From contig UQVO01000002.1 in the NCBI GenBank assembly GCA_900544575.1, positions 96,872-160,871 of the forward strand: a stretch of DNA of 64,000 nucleotides, given 5' to 3'. The position numbers and the translations under genes are program-made. Source of the stretch: an uncultured Eubacteriales bacterium. Lineage in GTDB: Bacteria > Bacillota > Clostridia > Christensenellales > CAG-917. The notes below the pieces were generated by a model, which was not told the origin of the DNA, made no database searches, and saw nothing but the letters and a program-made list of their open reading frames with translations. This document shows positions 41,711 to 51,023 of the stretch, one piece after another (positions within the stretch are counted from its first letter, which is position 1; every line of letters begins with the position of its first letter).

Positions 41711-42739
41711 TCACCACGCGTTGACGACATACTCGCAGAAGGCGTACATATCCTTTATTTCGAGTCTGGTGCCGTCGTCGAGCACGGCATAGCCGTTCCA
41801 CAGCCCGTGCACCTGATGCGTCTTCATACCCAGCTGACCGAACAACACGACGCCGCTTTTGTTGTCGTAGAACGGGGTCATCGTCACGTCGAACCTGCCG
41901 TCGTCGGACACGAAATGCCACGGCTTCATCCAGCCGTTGTCGTCACCGGGAAACTTCTCGACGTCCACCGCTCCGATTTTGTGCGCTTTTCCGTCGAAGA
42001 ACAGACAGGTTTCCGTCGCGTTGGACTCGTCCCCGATTTTCCACGTTATCTCGAAGCCGAAGCGTTTGCCGTCGATATACGTCGCTCCGTTGCCCCAATA
42101 CCAGACGTTTTTGTGAGGCCATACGCCTCTGCCCCAGTCCAGCACCGCAAACGTGTCCGTACGGTCGAAGACGAACTCCTTCTTTCCCCACACGACTTTT
42201 CCCTCGCACGGCATACAATTCTGCTTCGTGGTCAGGAAAAACCTGTCCGGTTTGCCCGCAAACGGGGTGACGATGGTGATGTTTTCGTCATCCTTGCCGT
42301 AGTACATATCGAAGCGCATCCTGAACTTCTTGCCCTGCGCTATGCCGCCGAACAGCAGCTTTCTCTTTTCCTCGCAGGTGTCGAATTCCAGATACACGCC
42401 GTTTTTGTCGTAGCGGAAGTAGTTGGGGGTGTCCGACACTTCCGGCAGCAGATAACGGTTGCGCGTGCCGAGCGAGAGAGAAACGCAGGCAAGTTTCCGA
42501 CCGTTGCGCATATCTATGAGCGAAGCGGTCGCCGCCGACGCAATCGTGATGTTGAAGAAGTTGATTTGCACCATTAAAGTGCCGTTTGAGATTTGATAAA
42601 AATCCCACTCCTTCAATCTGCCGCGCGGTCCGACCAGCTTGCGGTCGTATTCGAAAAGATTCCTGCGCGCCCATCCCGCCACTGCGAGTGTGCCGTCCTC
42701 GTTCAGGAGAGCCGTGCGCTCCGTGATTTCCTTTTGCAT
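41711..42739 (-). CDS. DUF2804 family protein
   Basis: 342 residues. Recognised by the family pattern: LKEWDFYQISNGTLMVQINFFNI near the start, LDWGRGVWPHKNVWYWGNGATYIDGKRFGFEI in the middle and a C-terminal region ending in MYAFCEYVVNAW. It is rich in beta-type sequence and has no signal peptide or known activity. GGGAGG precedes the ATG; it lies 34 bases past rho and 32 bases before fprA. Confidence 0.85.
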   Translation of the reverse strand: MQKEITERTALLNEDGTLAVAGWARRNLFEYDRKLVGPRGRLKEWDFYQISNGTLMVQINFFNITIASAATASLIDMRNGRKLACVSLSLGTRNRYLLPEVSDTPNYFRYDKNGVYLEFDTCEEKRKLLFGGIAQGKKFRMRFDMYYGKDDENITIVTPFAGKPDRFFLTTKQNCMPCEGKVVWGKKEFVFDRTDTFAVLDWGRGVWPHKNVWYWGNGATYIDGKRFGFEITWKIGDESNATETCLFFDGKAHKIGAVDVEKFPGDDNGWMKPWHFVSDDGRFDVTMTPFYDNKSGVVLFGQLGMKTHQVHGLWNGYAVLDDGTRLEIKDMYAFCEYVVNAW

Positions 42740-42773
42740 AAGTTTCCTCCCCTATCGTGATTGCGCCGCCGTC

Positions 42774-44279
<1,506 letters not shown>

Positions 44280-44297
44280 GATGCCTCCTGTGGTTTC

Positions 44298-44324
44298 TTT
44301 CCGCAGAGGCGCGCCCTGCGGAAA
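44298..44324 (-). other. Hairpin in the rho leader
   Basis: TTTCCGCAG pairs with CTGCGGAAA around a GC-rich nine-base loop, ending about 18 bases before the rho start codon. No T-run follows. It may influence rho mRNA processing or autoregulation; that is inference. Confidence 0.45.
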
Positions 44325-44377
44325 GAAGGATATTATTTTACCGCTTTTGTGAAACCCGGGACAAAGTCCCGGAGGAA

Positions 44378-45031
44378 TTACTCGGAAAACCTTTCCAAAA
44401 CGTAAACTTTCGTGGTCTCGCCGTCAAAATCCGCGCGGTCGAATTCCACCGTATCCGACTCGATATAAACAATGTCTTCGTCTTCGAACAAATCGAGGAA
44501 CTCGTTGAGCCTGGATATGTCCATCGAGCAGTCGCGCGTCTTGTAGTGCATCGGGATGACGACGTCGGGCATAATGCGGTCCACGAATTCCTTCGCCTGC
44601 TCCGCATCGATTGTATAAGTGCCGCCGACGGGTATCATAAGCACGTTGACGGGGGCGATGCTGTCCACGAGCATCGCGTTGCACTCCTCGCCGATATCTC
44701 CCATATGGCAGATGTCAACGCCGTCCATACGGAACTTGAAGACGAGGTTTTCACCCCTTGCCGCGCCGTTTTTCGAGTCGTGGAAAGTGCGGCGTGCCAG
44801 GATGTGAACGCCGCTTATGTCGTACGCCCCCGCAGCGGAAATGACTTCGGGGTCGCCGAGCACGGCGGGAAGATTGTTGTGGTCGTTGTGACCGTGACTC
44901 ACCGTGACGATGTCCGCGGTGACTCTCGGCATCTTATAGCCGATGTATGAGTGGTAAGGGTCGGTGACAACCGTCGTTCCCGTGCTTTCTTCCAGCTTGA
45001 ACGCGGAGTGACCCAGCCATGTGATTTTCAC
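44378..45031 (-). CDS. MBL-fold metal-dependent hydrolase (UlaG-like)
   Basis: 217 residues. It begins KITWLGHSAFKLE and has the metal motif VSHGHNDHNNLPAVLG (HxHxDH), HMGDIG, PVGGTYTIDAEQAKEF and VIPMHYKT, the pattern of stand-alone UlaG-like phospholipase/lactonase-related hydrolases. The substrate is unknown. The start codon is GTG (45031) with AGGAGG upstream; it lies 12 bases past prs. Confidence 0.88.
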   Translation of the reverse strand: MKITWLGHSAFKLEESTGTTVVTDPYHSYIGYKMPRVTADIVTVSHGHNDHNNLPAVLGDPEVISAAGAYDISGVHILARRTFHDSKNGAARGENLVFKFRMDGVDICHMGDIGEECNAMLVDSIAPVNVLMIPVGGTYTIDAEQAKEFVDRIMPDVVIPMHYKTRDCSMDISRLNEFLDLFEDEDIVYIESDTVEFDRADFDGETTKVYVLERFSE

Positions 45032-45043
45032 TTTTTCCTCCTG

Positions 45044-46198
45044 TTATTGCTCATTGTTTATGGAGGCGACGAGCTGTCTTATCTTCTCGAACGGGTCGAG
45101 CAGATTGGACACCGCCTCGTTGAGGTTGCCTGCGGCGATTATGTAGGCGAGATACTTCGACATATCCGCCTCCACGAACCATTCGCACTGTTTGAGTTCC
45201 GGAATGCGGTAGCAGAGGTTGGTGCTGATGACGGCGTCGAAGAGCCCTTCCTCGTATGCGCGGTTGAACTTGTCCACGCCCTCCGTGAACAGCGAGAAAG
45301 TCGCGGTAAGGAAGACGCGCTGCGCTCCCTTCTCCTTGATTTCCTTCGCGAGCTTTATCATACTGTCGCCCGTGGCAATCATATCGTCCGCCACAAAGAC
45401 GTTCATCCCCATAACGGGACTGCCTATGTATTCGTGCGCAATGATGGGATTTCTGCCGTTCACGACGCTTGCATAGTCGCGGCGTTTGTAGAACATACCG
45501 AGGTCCAGCCCCAGCACGGACGCATAGTAGACGTTTCTGCCTATCGCGCCCTCGTCGGGAGATATGCACATCAGGCTGTTCTTGTCCAGCTTGACGTCGG
45601 GGAAACGCTTGTGCAGGGCTTTCAGCACCTGATAGGTCGGGAAATAGTTGTCAAAGCCCATCATAGGCACGGAATTCTGCACCCTCGGGTCGTGCGCGTC
45701 GAAAGTGATGATGTCGCTCACTCCCATATCGTAAAGCTCGTGCAGCATCAGCGCGCAGTCCAGCGACTCGCGTCCCGCCCTGCGGTGCTGTCTGCCCTCG
45801 TACAGCATCGGCATCACGACGGTTATCCTTTCGGGCTTGCAGTTCGCGGCGCAGATGATGCGTTTGAGGTCCGCGAAATGCTCGTCGGGAGTCATCGGGA
45901 TTTGCTTTCCGAAGAAATTGTAGGTGACACCGTGGTTGGCGACGTCGCATATGACGAAAAGGTCCTTGCCCCTCAGCGTTTCCATCACCATCCCCTTGCC
46001 CTCGCCGTTCGTGAAACGCGGACAGGCGGAGTCTATGATGAAAGTGTCCTTTTTCAGCGTACCGTCCACATCCACGGATTTGTACCATTCCACAAGGTTG
46101 CGGTCGATGAGTTCGGTAAGTTCGCGTGCGCCGGGAGTTGCGATGAGTGCGAGAGGTCCTTTGGGTCTGGACGTGCTCAGCGAAAATTTGGATGTCAT
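45044..46198 (-). CDS. prs: Ribose-phosphate pyrophosphokinase (long, divergent Prs)
   Basis: 384 residues, longer than the usual 315. It makes PRPP from ribose 5-phosphate and ATP. Seen: VVMPMLYEGRQHRRAGRESLDC (the flexible-loop region), TFDAHDP (catalytic His/Asp) and the PRPP motif VFVADDMIATGDSMIKLA. The divergence at the N-terminus (ACPRFTNGEGKGMVMETLRGKD) fits a variant Prs class. ATG 46198 has GGAGG upstream. First gene of the run prs-MBL-rho-DUF2804-fprA. Confidence 0.9.
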   Translation of the reverse strand: MTSKFSLSTSRPKGPLALIATPGARELTELIDRNLVEWYKSVDVDGTLKKDTFIIDSACPRFTNGEGKGMVMETLRGKDLFVICDVANHGVTYNFFGKQIPMTPDEHFADLKRIICAANCKPERITVVMPMLYEGRQHRRAGRESLDCALMLHELYDMGVSDIITFDAHDPRVQNSVPMMGFDNYFPTYQVLKALHKRFPDVKLDKNSLMCISPDEGAIGRNVYYASVLGLDLGMFYKRRDYASVVNGRNPIIAHEYIGSPVMGMNVFVADDMIATGDSMIKLAKEIKEKGAQRVFLTATFSLFTEGVDKFNRAYEEGLFDAVISTNLCYRIPELKQCEWFVEADMSKYLAYIIAAGNLNEAVSNLLDPFEKIRQLVASINNEQ

Positions 46199-46224
46199 TT
46201 GCTTCCTCCGGAATTTATGAAAAC

Positions 46225-46253
46225 AGTATAACAAACTTGCGTGCGGATTTCAA
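46225..46253 (-). promoter_or_regulatory. prs promoter
   Basis: TTGAAA (46253-46248), 17-base spacer, TATACT (46230-46225), about 27 bases before the start codon. Confidence 0.8.
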
Positions 46254-46316
46254 TTGTTTTAATGAGAATATAATCATAGTTTGTCGTTTGCGCGTCGCGG
46301 AGAGCGAAAACCGTCC

Positions 46317-47441
46317 TCAAATCAGCTCCGCAAGCACTGAGTTCATCACCGCAAGTCCGTGCCTTGTGAGGCGCACTCTCCCGTTTTCGCGGGTCAGAAA
46401 ACTTTCCACGCGCGAAGTGTCCCGCCCCGCAAGCAGTTCTTCGCGTATTCCCTCGCGAGTGCGAAGTCCCAGCATAATTTCCTCTGCGCGCATCTCGCTT
46501 TCGGAAAGCACGCTCATCTCGACGCGCGGCACGTCGTCGAAGGTTTCCACGCAGTTTACGCCGCCGATATAAGCATTGACGTCTTTGGGGGAAGCGAAAC
46601 GTATCTCCGCGGAAAGCGGACTTCCGTCCGCCGCGCTTTTCACCAGCGAATGCGCGCCGGCGCCCAGCCCGACATACTCTTCGCGCGTCCAATATCCGCA
46701 GTTGTGGCGGCACTCCGCGCCGCGGCGCGCAAAATTGGACACCTCGTATCTTTCCAGACCGTGCTCCGCCAGGGTGTCCACCGCGATTTCGAGATATTCC
46801 GCGGTTTCGTCGTCGTCGGGCAGCCACACTTTCCCCTCTTCCGCGTCCCGCGCCAGAGGCGTCCCCTCTTCCAGCGTCAGCTCGTACACCGAAACGTGCG
46901 GGACAAGCCCGCCCGCCTCGTCGAGTTCGGATTTCACTATGCTCGCCGTGTCGTACGGAAGCCCGACGATAAAATCGAGAGAAATGTTGTCGAAATATTT
47001 TTTCGCACGCGCCACCGCTTCACGCGCGCCGTCAGCTGTGTGTATCCTTCCCGTGCGGCGCAGGTTGTCGTCGGAAAAACTCTGCACCCCCATACTCAGC
47101 CTGTTGACTCCCGCGGCGGCAAAAGCGGCAAGCCTGTCCTCCGTCGCGCTGTCGGGATTAACCTCCACGCTGACTTCGCAGGGAGAATAGCCGCGGAAAC
47201 TCTTTGCGATGTGGGCAAACAGATTCTCAATCCGGCGCGGAGAAAGCAGCGACGGCGTGCCGCCTCCGAGATAAACGGTGTCTATGCGGGCGTTCGGAAA
47301 GCGTTCCCCTGCAAAGGTGATTTCCCTTTTTAATGCGGTTAGATAGCTGAAAACAAGCGCTTCGTCGCATCCCGCATAGGAAGTGAAATCGCAGTAGGCG
47401 CATTTTGAAGCGCAAAAGGGAAAGTGGATGTAAAGCAGCAT
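46317..47441 (-). CDS. hemW: Radical SAM heme chaperone HemW
   Basis: 374 residues. N-terminal radical SAM motif FCASKCAYCDF (CxxxCxxC plus Phe), DTVYLGGGTPSLL, LSMGVQSFSDDNLRRTGR, DFIVGLPYD and a C-terminal HemN_C domain ending LTRHGLAVMNSVLAEL. The family delivers heme to membrane enzymes and is often misnamed coproporphyrinogen oxidase. It starts four bases after the lepA stop with AGGAAA as ribosome site, the usual lepA-hemW pair of Firmicutes. Confidence 0.95.
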   Translation of the reverse strand: MLLYIHFPFCASKCAYCDFTSYAGCDEALVFSYLTALKREITFAGERFPNARIDTVYLGGGTPSLLSPRRIENLFAHIAKSFRGYSPCEVSVEVNPDSATEDRLAAFAAAGVNRLSMGVQSFSDDNLRRTGRIHTADGAREAVARAKKYFDNISLDFIVGLPYDTASIVKSELDEAGGLVPHVSVYELTLEEGTPLARDAEEGKVWLPDDDETAEYLEIAVDTLAEHGLERYEVSNFARRGAECRHNCGYWTREEYVGLGAGAHSLVKSAADGSPLSAEIRFASPKDVNAYIGGVNCVETFDDVPRVEMSVLSESEMRAEEIMLGLRTREGIREELLAGRDTSRVESFLTRENGRVRLTRHGLAVMNSVLAELI

Positions 47442-47445
47442 TTTC

Positions 47446-49248
47446 CTACTTGTCGTCCCCCACTTTGAGAATGCTGACGAAAGCCTCGCTCGGCACCTCG
47501 ACGGAACCTACGCGCCGCATACGTTTCTTGCCCTCTTTCTGCTTTTCGAGCAGCTTTTTCTTGCGGGTTATGTCGCCGCCGTAACACTTTGCGAGGACGT
47601 CTTTGCGGAGCGCCTTGACGGTTTCGCGCGCGATAATTTTCCCGCCTATCGCGGCTTGTATGGGTATCTCGAAAAGCTGGCGAGGGATTGCGTCTTTGAG
47701 TTTTTCCGCAATGCCCCTGCCGCGCGCATACGCCTTGTCCTTGTGCACGATGAGGGAAAGCGCGTCGCACATATCGCCGTTGATGAGCATATCCAGCCGC
47801 ACCAGGTCGCTCTTTTCGTAACCGTCGGGCTCGTAATCCAACGACGCATATCCGCGAGTGCGCGATTTCAGGCTGTCGAAAAAGTCGTAAATGATTTCGT
47901 TGAGAGGCAGACGGTAGGTCATCTGCACGCGCGAAGTGTCCACATAAGTCATATCGATGAACACTCCCCTCTTTTCCTGGCAAAGTTCCATAATCTGCCC
48001 GACGTATTCGGGCGGAGTGTATATGGTCGCCTTGACGATGGGCTCCTCGATGAAGTCAATCTCACCCGCGGGCGGCAGATTGGTCGGATTGTCGATGATG
48101 AGTTTTTCGCCGCTTGTTTTCGTGACGTGATAAGACACCCCCGGCGCCGTGGTGATGAGGTCGAGGTCGAATTCCCTCTCCAACCTTTCCTCGATTATCT
48201 CCATATGCAGCAGACCGAGAAAACCGCACCTAAACCCGAAGCCAAGCGCCTTGGAATTCTCCGCCTCGAATGTCAGAGAAGCGTCGTTGAGCTGCAATTT
48301 CAAAAGTGCCTCTTTGAGGTCGTTGTAACGGGCGCCGTCCGCGGGGTAAACCCCCGTAAAAACCATTGGCGTGACCTTTTTGTACCCTTTCAGCGGAGCC
48401 GCCGCGGGACGGTCGGCAAATGTTATCGTATCGCCGACGGCGGTGTCTGCGACATTCTTTATGCTTGCTGCGATATAACCGACTTCGCCGGCAGAAAGCG
48501 AGGTTACGGGACGCATTCCGGGCGAATAAACCCCGACTTCGACCACTTCGAATGTTTTGCCCGAAGCGAACATCCTGATTTTGTCGCCCGCTTTTACGGT
48601 GCCGTCGACTATGCGTACCATTGAGATTGCGCCGCGGTAATTGTCGTAATAGCTGTCAAAGATGAGCGCTTTGAGAGGCGCGTCGGGGTCACCCTTGGGA
48701 GGCGGCAGTTTCTCCACAATCTGCGCAAGCACGTCGTCTATGCCTATCCCCTCTTTTGCGGAAATGAGCGGACATCCCGCGGTGTCAAGTCCGATGATGT
48801 CCTCGATTTCTTTTTTTACGCCGTCTACGTCTGCCGAGGCGAGGTCGATTTTGTTGATTACGGGCAGGATTTCGAGGTCGTTGTCAAGCGCGAGATAGAC
48901 ATTGGAGAGCGTCTGCGCTTCCACGCCCTGCGTCGCGTCCACGACAAGCAGCGCGCCCTCGCACGCCGCAAGCGACCGCGACACTTCGTATGTGAAATCG
49001 ACGTGTCCGGGAGTGTCGATGAGGTTGAACGTGTATTCCTCTCCCTTGTAATTGTAAAAAAGACGGCAGGTCTGCAATTTGATTGTGATTCCGCGTTCCT
49101 TTTCAATGTCCATATTGTCCAGCAGCTGGTCGGACATCTCGCGCGAGGACACCGTGCCGGTGCGCTCAATCAACCTGTCGGCAAGCGTGCTTTTGCCGTG
49201 GTCGATATGCGCGATTATGGAGAAATTGCGGATGTGGGAAAGGCTCAA
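47446..49248 (-). CDS. lepA: Elongation factor 4 (LepA)
   Basis: 600 residues, standard length. Translational GTPase with [15 protein letters not shown] (G1), RGITIK (G2), DTPGHVDF (G3) and NKIDLA (G4), then domains II-V and the LepA-specific C-terminal domain ([21 protein letters not shown]). It back-translocates or rescues stalled ribosomes. The start codon is TTG (49248) with AGAGGAAGAA upstream. Its promoter overlaps head-on with that of the divergent phosphodiesterase. Confidence 0.97.
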   Translation of the reverse strand: MSLSHIRNFSIIAHIDHGKSTLADRLIERTGTVSSREMSDQLLDNMDIEKERGITIKLQTCRLFYNYKGEEYTFNLIDTPGHVDFTYEVSRSLAACEGALLVVDATQGVEAQTLSNVYLALDNDLEILPVINKIDLASADVDGVKKEIEDIIGLDTAGCPLISAKEGIGIDDVLAQIVEKLPPPKGDPDAPLKALIFDSYYDNYRGAISMVRIVDGTVKAGDKIRMFASGKTFEVVEVGVYSPGMRPVTSLSAGEVGYIAASIKNVADTAVGDTITFADRPAAAPLKGYKKVTPMVFTGVYPADGARYNDLKEALLKLQLNDASLTFEAENSKALGFGFRCGFLGLLHMEIIEERLEREFDLDLITTAPGVSYHVTKTSGEKLIIDNPTNLPPAGEIDFIEEPIVKATIYTPPEYVGQIMELCQEKRGVFIDMTYVDTSRVQMTYRLPLNEIIYDFFDSLKSRTRGYASLDYEPDGYEKSDLVRLDMLINGDMCDALSLIVHKDKAYARGRGIAEKLKDAIPRQLFEIPIQAAIGGKIIARETVKALRKDVLAKCYGGDITRKKKLLEKQKEGKKRMRRVGSVEVPSEAFVSILKVGDDK

Positions 49249-49297
49249 TTCTTCCTCTCTTTTCCCGCCGGCGGGAGCGGAAATTTGCGATTATGTG

Positions 49298-49326
49298 TTG
49301 ACATTATTATAATGTAAACCTAAAAT
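49298..49326 (+). promoter_or_regulatory. Promoter of the glycerophosphodiesterase gene
   Basis: TTGACA (49298-49303), 17-base spacer, TAAAAT (49321-49326). It occupies almost the same DNA as the lepA promoter on the other strand. Confidence 0.75.
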
Positions 49327-49334
49327 TATATCAA
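49306..49334 (-). promoter_or_regulatory. lepA promoter
   Basis: TTGATA (49334-49329), 17-base spacer, TATAAT (49311-49306), about 58 bases upstream of the TTG start. It interleaves with the divergent plus-strand promoter. Confidence 0.8.
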
Positions 49335-49366
49335 CAGATTAACCTCACATTCGGAGAAATCGGATT

Positions 49367-50140
49367 ATGAATTTCGACTGGCTTCTGACCACTCCCGTGG
49401 CGCACCGCGGGCTGCACGACGACAAACTTCCCGAAAACAGTATGCCCGCTTTCGAGGCGGCGATTCAGCACGGTTTTACCATTGAGATTGACGTCCACCT
49501 CTCTTCCGACGGACATCTCGTGGTTTTCCACGACGACAACCTCAGACGCGTCTGCGGCGTGGACAAAAAGGTCGCCCGCTGCACATTGGCGGAGCTTAAA
49601 ACAATGCGCCTGAAAGGCACGGACAACAGCATCCCCACGTTTGACGAGTTTCTGCAACTCGTGGACGGCAAGGTGGGAATACTCTGCGAAATCAAAGGAC
49701 TCAATCCCTACGACAACCGCATTGCCGCCGCGGTGTGCGAACGCGTGAAGACATACAAAGGCGAAATTGCCCTGCAATCCTTCAATTACGGCGCGGTGCG
49801 CTACTGCCGCCGTCACAGCGACCGCCCGTCGGGACAGCTGTGCACCTGGCGCAATTTTTCCGCGACGAAGCGCTCACACCTCACGGATTTTATGGGCAAG
49901 CTCTGGATAAACAGACTTTCAAAACCTCATTTCATCGCCTATGACATACGCGACCTTGCCGACAACCGCTACATAGAAAAAGCGCGGAAAAGCGTCCCCG
50001 TCATCACCTGGACCGTGAACAGCGCCGAAAAGCTGGCTATCGCCGAAAAATGCGCCGACAACATTATCTTCGAAGACATCTGCGCGCTTGTCGAAGAAAA
50101 ATACGTTTCTCCCTGCGCCGCGGCCGACGCGGAGAAATAG
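49367..50140 (+). CDS. Glycerophosphodiester phosphodiesterase
   Basis: 257 residues, no signal peptide. GDPD TIM barrel with VAHRGLHDDKLPENSMPAFEAAI (catalytic His-Arg), IEIDVHLSSDGHLVVFHDD (metal Glu/Asp and second catalytic His) and late ITWTVNSAEKL. It hydrolyses glycerophosphodiesters to glycerol 3-phosphate and an alcohol, probably in lipid or teichoic acid turnover. GGAG precedes the ATG. It is a monocistronic unit closed by a strong terminator. Confidence 0.93.
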   Translation: MNFDWLLTTPVAHRGLHDDKLPENSMPAFEAAIQHGFTIEIDVHLSSDGHLVVFHDDNLRRVCGVDKKVARCTLAELKTMRLKGTDNSIPTFDEFLQLVDGKVGILCEIKGLNPYDNRIAAAVCERVKTYKGEIALQSFNYGAVRYCRRHSDRPSGQLCTWRNFSATKRSHLTDFMGKLWINRLSKPHFIAYDIRDLADNRYIEKARKSVPVITWTVNSAEKLAIAEKCADNIIFEDICALVEEKYVSPCAAADAEK

Positions 50141-50194
50141 CGTTCGGTCTTCGGCGGCAATCCGCTCCGCCGCACCGATATAATTTCCGCAGCA

Positions 50195-50221
50195 AAAAAC
50201 TCCCTTTGTCGGGGAGTTTTT
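50195..50221. terminator. Bidirectional terminator after the phosphodiesterase gene
   Basis: AAAAACTCCC (50195-50204) / GGGAGTTTTT (50212-50221), seven-base loop. It has T-runs on both strands and also serves the convergent small gene. Confidence 0.85.
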
Positions 50222-50252
50222 CGTTTAATTCACCCGGCTGTCTTGCAGGGTC

Positions 50253-50486
50253 TTACTTGTTTTGCTCCTGCCACGCCGCGGCTTTTGCCTTGCTCACCGA
50301 CACGAGTTTCTCGCTCTTGTACGGGGACTGTTCGCCGCCGTTGGTGTAAAGGAAACAATTTCCGTCTGCCGCCGCGTACAGCGTCTCTTCATAGCCTGCG
50401 GGGTCGCCGAACGCGCCGCTCGTCATCTTCCCGACCACGGTCATTTCCGCAGTGTCGTAAACTTTGCCTCTGACTGTCTTTTTCAT
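50253..50486 (-). CDS. Small conserved hypothetical protein
   Basis: 77 residues, without signal peptide, membrane helix or cysteine cluster. It begins MKKTVRGKVYDTAE and has EETLYAAADGNCFLYTNGGEQSPY, a layout I associate with a small uncharacterised Firmicutes family (GKxYDT ... ETLYR ... FFLYGEGG). It may have a beta fold. AGGAGG lies upstream of the ATG, supporting a real gene. Function unknown. Confidence 0.75.
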   Translation of the reverse strand: MKKTVRGKVYDTAEMTVVGKMTSGAFGDPAGYEETLYAAADGNCFLYTNGGEQSPYKSEKLVSVSKAKAAAWQEQNK

Positions 50487-50620
50487 ATCTGCCTCCTGAA
50501 TTGTCGTTTAAGCGTTTTATCGCAAGGCAAATGTTAGCACAATGCGCCGAAAAACGCAAACGTTATGAAGCTCCGGCGGCGCTTCCGTCATTCTTTGCCG
50601 CAAAAGGACAAAAACCGCGC

Positions 50621-50842
50621 TCACTTCCCGCGGGCGGAGAGCACGAGTTCGGCAAAAGTTTCGAACGAGTCGTCCTTTCTGCCGTCGGCGTCCGGCAGCA
50701 GATTGAAATAACAATTCGGGATTTCGCGCATACGCAGATTTTTGGCAATGCAGAGCGTGCAGCCCTTGTCGTGATTCTGCGGATGCAGCGGACATTTTGT
50801 TTTGTCGCAGGTGCAGAAAGCACCGTATCTTTCTTCTGTCAT
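50621..50842 (-). CDS. DUF6485-like small cysteine-rich protein
   Basis: 73 residues. Six cysteines, five in CTCDKTKCPLHPQNHDKGCTLC and one in IPNCYFN, a likely metal-binding or Fe-S module of the DUF6485 type. The remainder is a short charged tail. GGGGAG lies six bases before the ATG. No operon partner is apparent. Function unknown. Confidence 0.7.
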   Translation of the reverse strand: MTEERYGAFCTCDKTKCPLHPQNHDKGCTLCIAKNLRMREIPNCYFNLLPDADGRKDDSFETFAELVLSARGK

Positions 50843-50978
50843 TTCTCTCCCCTTTGCGCTTTCCGCACCGAAGTAACCATTTTATACGGCGCTCAGCGCT
50901 CTTTTCAAAGTTTCGGCGATGAGTTTCCGATTCGGCTTTCGCGATTCCGAAACGCGGCGACTTCCGTCACGCCGTCCG

Positions 50979-51016
50979 TAAAAAATCCCCGCCCTTGCGG
51001 ACGGGGAGATTTTTAC
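50979..51016 (-). terminator. Terminator of the rplS-lipoprotein transcript
   Basis: AAAAATC-CCCG facing CGGGGA-GATTTTT around 50981-51014 with one bulge. On the minus strand it is followed by TTTTTT. It lies just past the stop of the 744-residue gene. Confidence 0.8.
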
Positions 51017-51023
51017 GTTTGCG

